Below are positions 33,848 to 42,926 of a stretch of 64,000 nucleotides of DNA, in pieces. Where the stretch lies: contig NZ_QLSU01000028.1 of NCBI RefSeq assembly GCF_003268775.1, positions 1-64,000 on the forward strand. Direction: 5' to 3'. The notes beneath the pieces are model-generated. The model ran no database searches. It had not been told where the DNA came from and saw only the letters and a list, made by a program, of their open reading frames with translations. The DNA comes from Paraburkholderia unamae. Its GTDB lineage: Bacteria > Pseudomonadota > Gammaproteobacteria > Burkholderiales > Burkholderiaceae. A program made the position numbers and the translations under genes. Within the stretch, counting starts at the first letter, position 1. Each line of letters begins with the position of its first letter.

Positions 33848-34998
33848 GCATGCATGCCTTCATCACCGGCGCATACGACACAGCCGTTGGCGAATTGCCG
33901 GGTTCGAGCTGCATGAGCCTGCACGCCGAAGCGGCACTCGGCGCCATTGCCGACGCCGGGCTTGAAATCGGCGAGATCGACGGCGTGCTGTGCGCCTATT
34001 CCTTTACCGAACCCCACTTGATGCTCGCTTCGGTTTTCTGTGAGTATCTCGGCATTCATCCGGGGTATTGCGCGGCCATTCAGGCGGGCGGCGCAAGCGC
34101 ATGCATCATGGTCATGCAGGCGGCGGCGCTCGTTGCCAGCGGGCAATGCAACCACGTGCTCGTCGTGACGGGCGACAACCGGCTCACCGGTATGTCGCGC
34201 GACGGCGCCGTCGCCGCGCTTGCGGAAGTCGGGCATCCGCAGTTCGAGCGCCCTTTCGGCATCAGCGTGCCGGCGTCGTATGCGCTGGTCGCGCGCCGCT
34301 ATATGCACGAGTACGACGTGCGTTCGGAGCAACTCGCGGCCATTGCCGTGGAGCACCGGCGACATGCGGGGCGTCATCCGAAGGCGCACAAGCGCGACCC
34401 CATCACGGTGGAGCAGGTGCTCGCTTCGAAAGAGATCGCTTCGCCGCTGCGCATGCTCGATTGTTGCCTCGTTTCCGACGGCGGGGCCGCAGTCGTGGTG
34501 AGCAGCCGCGCCGCGGCGGCCGACACGCGGCGCCGCCCCGTGGAGATCGCGGGCGCGGGCCAGGGCCACACGCACGAGCACATCGTGGCGGCGCCGAGCC
34601 TCACGGACTTCGGCTGCAAGACGTCGTCGGCCACGGCGTTTTCCCGTGCGGGCGTGAGCGCGGCCGATATCGACGTGGCCGCGATCTACGACTCCTTCAC
34701 GATCACCTTGCTGGTCGAACTCGAATCGATAGGCTTTTTCGAGCGCGGAGAGGCGGGCCGCGCGGCCGCGGCGGGCGAACTGGGGCTTGGCGGGCGTTTG
34801 CCCTGCAACACCCACGGAGGGCTGCTTTCGTACGGACACTCCGGCGCCGCCGGCGGCATGTTTCATGTGGTCGAGGCCGTGCATCAATTGCGGGGCGAGG
34901 CACAGGCGCGCCAGGTCGACAACGCGAAGCTGGCTTTCGTACACGGCGATGGCGGCATCCTGTCCGCGCATTGCTCCCTTGTGCTCGGAGTGAACTGA
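33844..34998 (+). CDS. thiolase-fold protein lacking catalytic cysteines (Ltp2-like, possible retro-aldolase)
   Basis: A 384-residue protein of the SCP2/Ltp2 thiolase subgroup. The segment that normally carries the nucleophilic Cys reads QAGGASAC, with Gly83 at the nucleophile position by my alignment. The C-terminal CxG is HGDGG (FVHGDGGIL). The NTHGG and GHSGAAGG segments remain. Loss of both cysteines, plus a separate DUF35 gene 2 bp downstream, is the pattern of Ltp2-DUF35 steroid side-chain aldolases, which split a 3-hydroxyacyl-CoA by retro-aldol reaction rather than thiolysis. The start overlaps the preceding stop (ATGA). The substrate is unknown. Confidence 0.8.
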   Translation: MSMHAFITGAYDTAVGELPGSSCMSLHAEAALGAIADAGLEIGEIDGVLCAYSFTEPHLMLASVFCEYLGIHPGYCAAIQAGGASACIMVMQAAALVASGQCNHVLVVTGDNRLTGMSRDGAVAALAEVGHPQFERPFGISVPASYALVARRYMHEYDVRSEQLAAIAVEHRRHAGRHPKAHKRDPITVEQVLASKEIASPLRMLDCCLVSDGGAAVVVSSRAAAADTRRRPVEIAGAGQGHTHEHIVAAPSLTDFGCKTSSATAFSRAGVSAADIDVAAIYDSFTITLLVELESIGFFERGEAGRAAAAGELGLGGRLPCNTHGGLLSYGHSGAAGGMFHVVEAVHQLRGEAQARQVDNAKLAFVHGDGGILSAHCSLVLGVN

Positions 34999-34999
34999 A

Positions 35000-35398
35000 A
35001 TGAATCGTCCATTGCCTCGCGCGACGGCGGAGACCGCCGCCTTCTGGGAGGGTTGCGCCGAAGGGGTGCTTCGTTACCAGATTTGCTCGCACTGCGAAAA
35101 AGTACAGCGCATTCCGCGCGCCCGATGCGTCCATTGCTTCAAGGAGGCGTTGACGTGGAAGCCGTCGAAAGGGCGCGGCCGTATCCTGAGCTTCACCGTC
35201 GTGCACCGCGCACCAACCCCGGCCTTTCGCGCGCAAGCGCCTTATGCGCTCGCCATTGTCGACATGGACGAAGGCTTCCGGCTGATGGTGAACGTCAGGG
35301 ACGGCGCGCAACGGGATCTGAAGATCGACCAGCCGGTGACGATTGCCTTTCATGAAATCGACGGCGTGTCGCTTCCCTATGCGGAGGTCGAGGCATGA
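35000..35398 (+). CDS. DUF35 zinc-ribbon / OB-fold protein, thiolase partner
   Basis: A 132-residue protein. The N-terminal rubredoxin-like zinc ribbon has Cys29, Cys32, Cys43 and Cys46 (CSHC, CVHC). The C-terminal OB fold includes GRGRILSFTVVHRAP and YALAIVDMDEGFRLM. DUF35 proteins form obligate complexes with Ltp2-type thiolase-fold proteins or MaoC-like hydratases. It lies directly between the thiolase-fold gene and two hotdog genes, so a complex with one or both is likely. Confidence 0.88.
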   Translation: MNRPLPRATAETAAFWEGCAEGVLRYQICSHCEKVQRIPRARCVHCFKEALTWKPSKGRGRILSFTVVHRAPTPAFRAQAPYALAIVDMDEGFRLMVNVRDGAQRDLKIDQPVTIAFHEIDGVSLPYAEVEA

Positions 35399-35799
35399 GC
35401 GACATCGTGACCTACGACACCTTCGAGCCCGGCAAGACGATGGGCGAAACCGTGCTGCTGCTCGACGACTCGCACGCGCGAAGCTGGCAGAAGATCTTTG
35501 GCGACACCGCATCGTCCGGCGCGAACGACGCAGCCGAGGCGGCCGGGCTTCTGGTGGCGATGATGATGCGCGCGTACCTCGCGGTCGTGACGCCGCGCCC
35601 TCCCGGCAACGTGCATGCGCGGCAGCGCTTCAGCCTGCACGCCTTGCCGCGTCGCGGCGAGGCGGTGCGAACCGTGATCCGTTGCGACGGGAAGGAAATC
35701 AAACGGGAGCGCCGCTACGTCGAGTTGCTCGCGCAGGGCACGGGCGACGATGGCCGCGCCCTCTACGAAGGACGCTTGTCACTGATCTGGGCCGCTTGA
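35395..35799 (+). CDS. hotdog-fold (MaoC-like) protein, subunit 1
   Basis: A 134-residue protein with a hotdog pattern (FEPGKTMGETVLLLDDSHARSWQKIFGD) but without a clear D-x5-H hydratase motif. It overlaps the DUF35 gene by 4 bp and is followed 2 bp later by a second hotdog gene that does have the motif. Non-catalytic and catalytic halves encoded separately are known for ChsH1-ChsH2-type enoyl-CoA hydratases, so the pair may form a heteromeric hydratase. Confidence 0.65.
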   Translation: MSDIVTYDTFEPGKTMGETVLLLDDSHARSWQKIFGDTASSGANDAAEAAGLLVAMMMRAYLAVVTPRPPGNVHARQRFSLHALPRRGEAVRTVIRCDGKEIKRERRYVELLAQGTGDDGRALYEGRLSLIWAA

Positions 35800-35801
35800 C
35801 G

Positions 35802-36233
35802 ATGACCATGACCCTTGCCATTCAGAGTGCGACGCTGCACGTCGATCACGCGATGATCCGCGATTACGCGGAAATGACCGATGACTTCAATCCCGTTCAC
35901 CTAGACGAGGCGTTTGCCGCGAACACACCCATGGGCGGCGTGATCGCCCACGGCACGATGTCGCTCTGCCTGTTGTGGCAGGCGCTCTATCGGAGTTTCG
36001 GCGCGGCGGCGTTCGAGGCGCTCGAACTCGACATTCGCTTCGTGAAACCCGTTCGCGCGGGGGAGACCATTACGGCCGGAGGCAGCCCGGTCGACGGCGA
36101 CCCCGGCAAGCTGGACGTCTGGGTGCGCGGCGACGACGGCACAGACCGCATTGTCGGCTCGGTGCGCATCAATGCGGACCCACTCGCGCCAACGCGAACC
36201 GTGACCGAACTTAACGATATGGAGTCCAGATGA
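35802..36233 (+). CDS. MaoC-like enoyl-CoA hydratase, subunit 2
   Basis: A 143-residue single hotdog protein. The hydratase motif is present as DDFNPVHLDEAFA, followed by GGVIAHGTMS, matching the active site of R-specific enoyl-CoA hydratases (D-x4-H). It probably hydrates a bulky or branched enoyl-CoA together with the preceding hotdog protein. It overlaps the E1-alpha gene by 4 bp. A second in-frame ATG lies two codons on. Confidence 0.85.
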   Translation: MTMTLAIQSATLHVDHAMIRDYAEMTDDFNPVHLDEAFAANTPMGGVIAHGTMSLCLLWQALYRSFGAAAFEALELDIRFVKPVRAGETITAGGSPVDGDPGKLDVWVRGDDGTDRIVGSVRINADPLAPTRTVTELNDMESR

Positions 36234-37234
36234 ATGTACGCATGAACGCATCGGACTCGTCCGGCGCGCAGGCGGTTCAGGCGCATCGCTTCGGCCTGTA
36301 CAGGGGCATGCTGCTGATTCGCCGCGTGGAGGAAGCCCTGAGCCGCCTCTTCGCCGACAGCGAGGTCCCCGGCTTCATTCACCTCAGTGTCGGACAGGAA
36401 GCCGTCGCAGCGGGCGTGGCGAGCGCCCTGGACGCGCAGGACACCCTCGCGACGACGCATCGCGGACATGGCCACGTGCTCGCGCGCGGCGTGGACGTGA
36501 CGGGGTTCTTCAAGGAGATCATGGGCCGCGCACATGGCGTGTGCCAGGGGCGCGGTGGCTCGATGCACGTTGCCGACCTCTCGCTGGGCGTGCTCGGCGC
36601 GAACGGCATCGTGGGCGCGGGCATACCCATCGCGCTGGGCAGCGCCATGGCGCACGCGATTCGCAAGACCCACGGCGTGGCGGTCTCCTTTTTCGGCGAC
36701 GGCGCCATGGCCGAAGGCGTGCTTCACGAAACGCTCAATATGGCCGCGCTGTGGCGCGTGCCGTTGCTGCTCGTCTGCGAGAACAACGGGTGGTCGGAGT
36801 TCTCGCCCACGTCGCGCCAGTTCACGGCGAAGCTGGAAGCGCTTGCTGGCGCGTTCGGGATCGACTACGCGCAGGTGGACGGCAACGACGTGTGCGCCGT
36901 CGCCGACGCGGCGCGCACGGCGGTCGCGGGGTTGCGCGAAGGCCGCGGGCCGTTCGTGCTGGAGTGCATCACGCACCGCGTGCGCGGCCATTTCGAAGGC
37001 GACGCGCAGAAGTATCGCAGCGCAGACGAACTGAGCGCGCTCCAGGCGCACGATCCCGTCGCGCGAGGTCGCGCGGCGTTGCTGGAAAGCGGGGCGAGCG
37101 ACGAGCGCGTCGAGTCGGTCGAGCACGAGATCGCGAGCCTCGTCGAGGCCGCCATCGCGGCGGCGCGCGCGGACGATCTGCCGACATTCGAATCCGCGCT
37201 CGCGGATGTCTACACGAAACGGGAACACGCATGA
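36230..37234 (+). CDS. thiamine-diphosphate-dependent 2-oxoacid dehydrogenase E1 component, alpha subunit
   Basis: A 334-residue protein of the PdhA/AcoA/BkdA1 family. Motifs include TTHRGHGHVLARG, GRGGSMHVAD, and the ThDP-binding GDGAMAEGVLHETLNMAALW ending in the ENN segment. The alpha2-beta2 E1 decarboxylates a 2-oxoacid and acylates the lipoyl group of E2. Start and stop overlap with both neighbours (4 bp). Sequence alone does not tell whether the substrate is pyruvate, acetoin, a branched-chain oxoacid or something special to this locus. Confidence 0.9.
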   Translation: MNVRMNASDSSGAQAVQAHRFGLYRGMLLIRRVEEALSRLFADSEVPGFIHLSVGQEAVAAGVASALDAQDTLATTHRGHGHVLARGVDVTGFFKEIMGRAHGVCQGRGGSMHVADLSLGVLGANGIVGAGIPIALGSAMAHAIRKTHGVAVSFFGDGAMAEGVLHETLNMAALWRVPLLLVCENNGWSEFSPTSRQFTAKLEALAGAFGIDYAQVDGNDVCAVADAARTAVAGLREGRGPFVLECITHRVRGHFEGDAQKYRSADELSALQAHDPVARGRAALLESGASDERVESVEHEIASLVEAAIAAARADDLPTFESALADVYTKREHA

Positions 37235-38208
37235 GCGCGACTGAAATGCGATATGTCCATGCGGTGACGCAGGCGCTGCGTGACAGCATGCAACACGATG
37301 AGCGAGTCGTCCTGCTCGGCGAGGACATTGCGGAGGCAGGCGGGTCGTTCAAGGCCACGCGTGGCCTGCTGGACGAATTCGGTCCGCAGCGGGTGCGCGA
37401 TACGCCGATTTCCGAGGCGGCCCTGACTTCGGCGGCCGTGGGCGCGGCCTTGACCGGCTTGCGGCCGGTCGTGGAGATCATGTTCATGGATTTCATCACG
37501 CTGGCCATGGACGCGCTCGTCAATCAGGCGGCGAAGGCGCGCTTCATGTTCGGCGGGCAGGGCAGCGTTCCGCTGGTGCTGCGTGCGCCGCACGGTGGCG
37601 GCGTGAATGCGGGCCCGCAGCATTCGCAGTGTCTGGAAGCGTGGCTGGCCCATGTGCCGGGCCTGAAAGTGGTGTGCCCGGCCGAGCCGCAGGACGTGTA
37701 CTCGCTGCTGCGCGCCGCCGTCGACGACCCGGACCCGATCGTCTTCGTAGAGCACAAGGGACTCTACGCGCGCAAGGGCGCGGTCGACGCCAGCCTGAGC
37801 GCTGAAATCGGCCGCGCACGCATCGCGCGTGCGGGCCGCGACGTCACGCTGGTGACGTATGGCGCAACCGTGTTCACCTGCCTCGAAGCCGCCGTGGCGC
37901 TCGAACCGGAGGGCATCGCCGTGGAGGTGATCGATCTGCGGACCTTGCAGCCCTGGGACCGGCAGACCGTACTGGAATCGGTCTCGCGCACCCATCGCGC
38001 GGTGGTGGTGCACGAAGCGGTCCAGGCGTTCGGCGTCGGCGCGGAGATCGCCGCGACGATTGGCGACGAAGGCTTCGACGACCTCGATGCACCGGTGCTG
38101 CGCGTTGGCGCGCCGTTCATGCCCGTGCCGTTCGCCAGTTCCCTCGAACGCGGATATGCCGTGAACGTCGCGACGGTCGTTGCCGCCATCAAACAAACCC
38201 TTTCCTGA
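37231..38208 (+). CDS. thiamine-diphosphate-dependent 2-oxoacid dehydrogenase E1 component, beta subunit
   Basis: A 325-residue partner of the preceding subunit. Typical segments are VVLLGEDIAEAGGSFKATRG, DTPISEAALTSAAVGAAL, VEIMFMDFITLAMD and the C-terminal transketolase domain with EVIDLRTLQPWD. It starts inside the E1-alpha stop (ATGA). Confidence 0.91.
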   Translation: MSATEMRYVHAVTQALRDSMQHDERVVLLGEDIAEAGGSFKATRGLLDEFGPQRVRDTPISEAALTSAAVGAALTGLRPVVEIMFMDFITLAMDALVNQAAKARFMFGGQGSVPLVLRAPHGGGVNAGPQHSQCLEAWLAHVPGLKVVCPAEPQDVYSLLRAAVDDPDPIVFVEHKGLYARKGAVDASLSAEIGRARIARAGRDVTLVTYGATVFTCLEAAVALEPEGIAVEVIDLRTLQPWDRQTVLESVSRTHRAVVVHEAVQAFGVGAEIAATIGDEGFDDLDAPVLRVGAPFMPVPFASSLERGYAVNVATVVAAIKQTLS

Positions 38209-38219
38209 ACGAGGCATGC

Positions 38220-39011
38220 ATGTCTGATTCGAACGAACTGGTGCTGATCGAAAAACGCGAGGCGATTGGCCTGCTGACCATCAATCGGCCCAAAACACTC
38301 AACGCGCTCAACGTCGACACCCTGCTGGCGCTCGAAGTGGCGCTCACCCAATTCGAGCGCGACGACGATATCCGCGCGATCGTGCTGACCGGCGCCGGCG
38401 ACCGCGCGTTCGTGGCGGGCGGCGATATTGCCGACCTCGACAGCCGGCAAGGTCTCGCGCACTACCAGGCGTTCGCCGAGATCATCCACCGTGTTTTCCG
38501 GCGCTTCGAGGTGTGCGACAAACCCACCATCGCGGCGATCAACGGCTGGGCGCTCGGCGGCGGCACGGAACTGCTGCTTGCGCTGGACATCCGGTTGGTG
38601 GCGCAGGAGGCCAAACTCGGGCTGCCCGAGATCACGCTCGGACTGTTTCCCGGTGCGGGCGGTACGCAACGCATCATCCGGCAAATTCCGCTGTGCATGG
38701 CGAAGGAGCTGATGTTCACGGGTGACCAGATCACCGCAGAAAAGGCGGTTGCGCTCGGCTTGTGCAATCGTGCAGTGCCCCGAGAGGACTTGTTAAGCGA
38801 AGCGCTTGCGCTGGCGGGCCGCATCGCCGCGAAATCGCCGCTCACGCTGCGCATGCTCAAGCGGACCCTGCGCGACGGCGCCGACATGACCCTGCCGTCG
38901 GCGCTTGCGCACGAGCAGGCGATGATCGGGCTGGTGCTCGACAGCGCCGACGCGCATGAGGGGTGTCGCGCATTCCTCGAGAAGCGCGCTCCCCATTTCG
39001 TTGGACGCTGA
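38220..39011 (+). CDS. enoyl-CoA hydratase
   Basis: A 263-residue crotonase with both catalytic glutamates in place: GGGTELLLALDIR and LPEITLGLFPGAGGTQRI. The oxyanion hole is FVAGGDIADL. It is therefore expected to be a true hydratase of short or medium enoyl-CoA, unlike the first crotonase of this operon. GAGG precedes the ATG at normal spacing. It interrupts the E1-E2 gene order, which supports one joint pathway. Confidence 0.9.
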   Translation: MSDSNELVLIEKREAIGLLTINRPKTLNALNVDTLLALEVALTQFERDDDIRAIVLTGAGDRAFVAGGDIADLDSRQGLAHYQAFAEIIHRVFRRFEVCDKPTIAAINGWALGGGTELLLALDIRLVAQEAKLGLPEITLGLFPGAGGTQRIIRQIPLCMAKELMFTGDQITAEKAVALGLCNRAVPREDLLSEALALAGRIAAKSPLTLRMLKRTLRDGADMTLPSALAHEQAMIGLVLDSADAHEGCRAFLEKRAPHFVGR

Positions 39012-39015
39012 CACG

Positions 39016-40269
39016 ATGCGACGCGAACTACTGGTCCCCAAACTTGGCTTGACCATGGCCGAAGGCATGTTGGTCGAGTGGATGGTGTCGCCTGGCGAAG
39101 CGTTCGAAGCCGACCAGGGCATCTTCGTGATCGAGTCTGAAAAGGCCGCGACCGAGATCGCCGCCGAAGCGGGCGGCCGTCTGATCGAAACATGCGCCGA
39201 AGTGGGCCGCACATTGCCGGTGGGCAGCGTGATTGGCTATTGGGACGATGGAAAGCCCGATGACGGTACCGCGCCAATGCGCTCCGTGAATGGCGCGAAT
39301 GGCGTGAACGATGTGAATAGCCACTCCGTCGCCGCTGCGGAAAATGAAACGGCTCCGGCAGCGAAAGCGCAACCTGATAGCCCGCAACGCGTGGTCGCAA
39401 CGCCGTTGGCGCGACGCCTCGCCGCTCAACGCGGCATCGACTTGCGCGCGATACGCGGCACGGGCCCGCGTGGACGCATTCGGGCCGGCGATCTGGACAG
39501 CATTCGCGCTGGTTCGCTCGTTGAGCCCGGAGAACCCGTTCGAAGCGGTGACGAAGTGGCGCTCGCCACGCCAGCCGGCCCGGCCGGACGGCTCACGCAG
39601 CCAAGCGCAGTGGAGCAGACCATCGCGCGCCGCCTCAGCGAATCGAAGCGAGAAATTCCGCACTTTTATCTGGCCGTGGAGGCGGAAGTCTCGCGACTGG
39701 AGGCATTACGCCGCGAATTGAAAGCGTCGCAGACAACCATTCGGACTACGATCAATCACTTCATTCTGGCTGCCGTCGGCCGCGCACTCGCCGATATGCC
39801 GCAGGTCAATCGTGTCTGGACCGATCACGGCATCCTGAATCTCGATACGACCGATGTCGGCATGGCCGTCCACACCGAACGTGGACTTGCGGTGCCCGTG
39901 TTGCGCGATGTCGCCAGCCAATCGATCCAGGCGATATCGAGCGCGTCGCAAGCGTTGGCGGAGCGCGCGCACGCAAGGCGTTTGAGCGCATCGGACACGG
40001 CAGGAGGCGCGATTACCGTGTCGAACGCCGGCATGCACGACGTGACTTACATGAGTTCGATCATCAATCCCGGTCAGGCAATGATTCTCGGCGTGGGCAG
40101 CATTCGCGAACTGTTCCGGCCCGACGCGGCGGGACTCCCTGCGTTGCGGAAAGAAATGGGCCTCGTTCTCTCGGCCGACCACCGTGTGCTCGATGGCGTC
40201 AATGCGCTTGCTTTTCTCAAGCGCGTGGTGGGCTATCTGGAGCAACCCCTAACGCTGCTGGTGACGTGA
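39016..40269 (+). CDS. dihydrolipoamide acyltransferase (E2)
   Basis: A 417-residue E2. One N-terminal lipoyl domain (about 1-80, lipoyl Lys43 in ESEKAATEI), a Pro/Ala linker, a peripheral-subunit-binding domain (about 120-155, ATPLARRLAAQRGID) and the catalytic acyltransferase domain ending with SADHRVLDGVNALAF, which has the HxxxDG active-site motif. It forms the core of the 2-oxoacid dehydrogenase complex encoded in this operon. The ATG at 39016 was chosen because the lipoyl domain begins there. Confidence 0.91.
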   Translation: MRRELLVPKLGLTMAEGMLVEWMVSPGEAFEADQGIFVIESEKAATEIAAEAGGRLIETCAEVGRTLPVGSVIGYWDDGKPDDGTAPMRSVNGANGVNDVNSHSVAAAENETAPAAKAQPDSPQRVVATPLARRLAAQRGIDLRAIRGTGPRGRIRAGDLDSIRAGSLVEPGEPVRSGDEVALATPAGPAGRLTQPSAVEQTIARRLSESKREIPHFYLAVEAEVSRLEALRRELKASQTTIRTTINHFILAAVGRALADMPQVNRVWTDHGILNLDTTDVGMAVHTERGLAVPVLRDVASQSIQAISSASQALAERAHARRLSASDTAGGAITVSNAGMHDVTYMSSIINPGQAMILGVGSIRELFRPDAAGLPALRKEMGLVLSADHRVLDGVNALAFLKRVVGYLEQPLTLLVT

Positions 40270-41672
40270 TGACCGAACACACTGCATTCGATCTCGTAGT
40301 GATTGGCGGCGGCCCGGGTGGATACGTCGCCGCGCTGCGCGGCGCGCAACTCGGCCTGAAAGTCGCGCTTGTCGAGAAGAAGCACCTTGGCGGCATCTGC
40401 CTGAACTGGGGCTGCATTCCCACCAAGGCGTTGCTGCACGCCGCCGACACACTGCGCCATATTCGCGGGGCGGCGACGCTGGGACTCGACCTCGCCGAAC
40501 CGGGCATCAACCTCGGGAAGATGGTGGAGCGTTCGCGGCAGGTCGCGCAGCGCCTGAATCGCGGTGTCGCGCATCTGCTGAAGAAAGCCGGGGTGGCAGT
40601 CGTGGATGGCACGGGCGTTTTGGCCGGCAACGGCGTCGTGGAAGTTCGCGGCGACGATGGGAGCGTCCGCTTGCTCACCGCGGCAAACGTGATACTCGCG
40701 ACCGGCGCGCGCCCGCGAGCGTTGCCGCACGTGCCGTTCGACGGCGATCGCGTGTGGAGCTACTACGACGCCTTGACGCCGGGGAGTCTGCCCCGTTCGC
40801 TGATCGTGGTCGGTTCGGGGGCCATCGGCATGGAGTTCGCAAGCTTCTATTCGACCCTCGGCGTGCAAGTCACTGTCGTGGAGGCGAAGCCGCAGGTGCT
40901 TCCCGCCGGCGACGAAGAGGTCTCGGCGTTCCTGCGCGAGGCGTTCGAGCGTCAGGGCGTGCGCGTGCTGGCTGGCGCGACCATCGAGGCCGTGGAGCGC
41001 TCGGGAACCGGCGTGCGCGTGCGGGTGAGCGCCGCCGGAACGAGCGAAGCGCTGGAGGCCGATCGCATGCTCGTGGCCATCGGGTTGACGGGCAACGTGG
41101 AAGGCATCGGTATCGAGAATACGCGGGTCGCGGCGGAGCACGGTCGGATCGTCACGGACGCCTGCGGGCGAACGGCGGAACCCGGCGTATGGGCGATAGG
41201 CGATGTCGTGGGCGCGCCGATGCTCGCGCATAAGGCCAGCCACCAGGCCGTGGCCTGCGTGGAACGTATTGCGGGCGCGCGAGGCAATGATAAGCATGAC
41301 GAATCATGGATACCCGCGTGCACCTATAGCTACCCGCAAACGGCTAGCGTCGGGATGACCGAGGCACAGGCGAGGGCAACGGGCGCGGCGCTGAAAATCG
41401 GGCGCTTTCCACTCGAAGGCAACGGCAGGGCGGTGGCCACGGGCGAGACGGCGGGCTTCGTCAAAACGATCTTCGACGCCCAGACCGGGGCGCTGCTTGG
41501 CGCGCACATGGTCGGCCCCGAAGCTGCCGAACTGATTCACGGATTCACCCTCGCGGGTTCGCTCGAAGCGACCGAGGCCGAGATCATCGGCACGGTCTTT
41601 CCTCACCCGAGCGTTTCGGAAGCGATGCACGAGTCGGCATTGGCCGCCTTCGGACGCGCGCTGCACATTTGA
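40269..41672 (+). CDS. lpdA: dihydrolipoamide dehydrogenase (E3)
   Basis: A 467-residue FAD/NAD enzyme. The FAD motif is VVIGGGPGGYVAALRGAQLG, the redox disulfide GGICLNWGCIPTK, the NAD motif VVGSGAIGMEFASFY, and the C-terminal catalytic HPSVSEAMHE. It reoxidises the lipoyl groups of E2. The ATG shares its A with the E2 stop (TGATG); a GTG one codon upstream is also possible. Having a private E3 suggests the complex is induced as a unit. Confidence 0.92.
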   Translation: MTEHTAFDLVVIGGGPGGYVAALRGAQLGLKVALVEKKHLGGICLNWGCIPTKALLHAADTLRHIRGAATLGLDLAEPGINLGKMVERSRQVAQRLNRGVAHLLKKAGVAVVDGTGVLAGNGVVEVRGDDGSVRLLTAANVILATGARPRALPHVPFDGDRVWSYYDALTPGSLPRSLIVVGSGAIGMEFASFYSTLGVQVTVVEAKPQVLPAGDEEVSAFLREAFERQGVRVLAGATIEAVERSGTGVRVRVSAAGTSEALEADRMLVAIGLTGNVEGIGIENTRVAAEHGRIVTDACGRTAEPGVWAIGDVVGAPMLAHKASHQAVACVERIAGARGNDKHDESWIPACTYSYPQTASVGMTEAQARATGAALKIGRFPLEGNGRAVATGETAGFVKTIFDAQTGALLGAHMVGPEAAELIHGFTLAGSLEATEAEIIGTVFPHPSVSEAMHESALAAFGRALHI

Positions 41673-41717
41673 TCCCGTTGCGATTCGCATGCGGCAAGGA
41701 ACACCAGGAGAGAGACA

Positions 41718-42893
41718 ATGGATTTTCGCTTGAAAGACGAACAAAGCATGATCGTCGATAGCGCTCGCCAGCTTGGCGAACGTTTTGGGCTCGATTACTG
41801 GCGCGAGCACGACGCGCGCAAGGCCTTTCCGTCCGAATACTGGCGCGCGGTTTGCGAGGCCGGTCTTTGCGGCGTGGCGCTGCCGACCGAATATGGCGGC
41901 AGCGGCCTGGGCATGCTGGAAATGGCGTTGATCGTCGAGAGCCTTGCCGCGACCGGCGGCGGCTCGACGGTCGGCCAGCTCTTCATGATCAACCCGATCT
42001 TTGGCGGCGTGTCGATATCGCGCTTCGGCAGCGAGAAAATGCGCCGTGAACTCCTGCCGCTGATCATCAGCGGCGAGATCAACTGCTGCATGGCGTTGAC
42101 CGAGCCGGACGCCGGAACCAATACGCTGGAAATCAAGACCTTCGCGAAGCAGGAGGCAGACGGCGGCTGGCGGCTCAACGGGCGCAAGATCTGGATCACC
42201 GGCGTCGAGGTCGCTTCGAAGATGCTGGTCATCGCGCGCACGAAGAAGCGCGAGGAGGCCGCGTCGCGAACCGACGGCCTCTCGATGTTCATGATCGACG
42301 TGAAGCGCGAAGGCCTCAGTCACACCTCGATCGACAAGCTCGGCACCTGCACGCTCGATTCGAGCAGCGTGTTCTTCGACGACGTGCGCATCGAACCCGA
42401 CGAGCTGATCGGGACGCTGCATAGCGGCTGGAAAGAGTTGCTCGACGTGCTCAACACCGAGCGTATCGTGACCACGGCCGGCCTGGTCGGCACGGGCGAG
42501 CTTGCCATTCGTCTCGCGGTCAACTATGCGAACGACCGCAAGCTGTTCGGCGACAGGCCGATCAGCGCGTACCAGGGATTGCAGTTTCCGCTCGCGCAAT
42601 GTCACGTGGAGATCGAGGCCGCGCGGCTGCTGAATCACAAGGCGGCAAGCCATTTCGATGCGGGGTTGAACTACGGCAGCGAAGCCAATGCGGCCAAGCT
42701 GATCGCGGCGCAAACGGTGGCTCGCGCGACCGAGCGCGCGATGCAAACCATGGGCGGCATGGGCTACGCGAAGGAGTACCACGTCGAACGGTTGTGGCGC
42801 GATTGCCGCCTTTTCCGCTTTGCGCCCGTTTCGGAGGAAATGATCCTGAACTACGTCGCGAACCACGATCTCGGCATGCCGCGTTCGTACTGA
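41718..42893 (+). CDS. acyl-CoA dehydrogenase
   Basis: A 391-residue protein with MALTEPDAGTNTLEIKTFA and WRLNGRKIWITGVEV in the beta domain and MGGMGYAKEYHVERLWRDCR plus FAPVSEEMILNYVA at the C-terminus. It belongs to a different ACAD subgroup from the first gene of the operon (the C-terminal segment is VSEEM rather than EGTSE). A second oxidation step in the same pathway is likely. AGGAGAGAGAC lies before the ATG. Confidence 0.91.
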   Translation: MDFRLKDEQSMIVDSARQLGERFGLDYWREHDARKAFPSEYWRAVCEAGLCGVALPTEYGGSGLGMLEMALIVESLAATGGGSTVGQLFMINPIFGGVSISRFGSEKMRRELLPLIISGEINCCMALTEPDAGTNTLEIKTFAKQEADGGWRLNGRKIWITGVEVASKMLVIARTKKREEAASRTDGLSMFMIDVKREGLSHTSIDKLGTCTLDSSSVFFDDVRIEPDELIGTLHSGWKELLDVLNTERIVTTAGLVGTGELAIRLAVNYANDRKLFGDRPISAYQGLQFPLAQCHVEIEAARLLNHKAASHFDAGLNYGSEANAAKLIAAQTVARATERAMQTMGGMGYAKEYHVERLWRDCRLFRFAPVSEEMILNYVANHDLGMPRSY

Positions 42894-42926
42894 CATTTGT
42901 AGCCGTGGAGGGTGGGAGAAACGAAA

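Noticed and set aside
36230..41672. Acetoin dehydrogenase operon (acoABCL)
   Set aside because: The genes resemble it, but they are embedded among acyl-CoA dehydrogenases, crotonases, a thiolase-fold protein and CoA ligases, with no AcoR/AcoX. The assignment cannot be supported from sequence alone.
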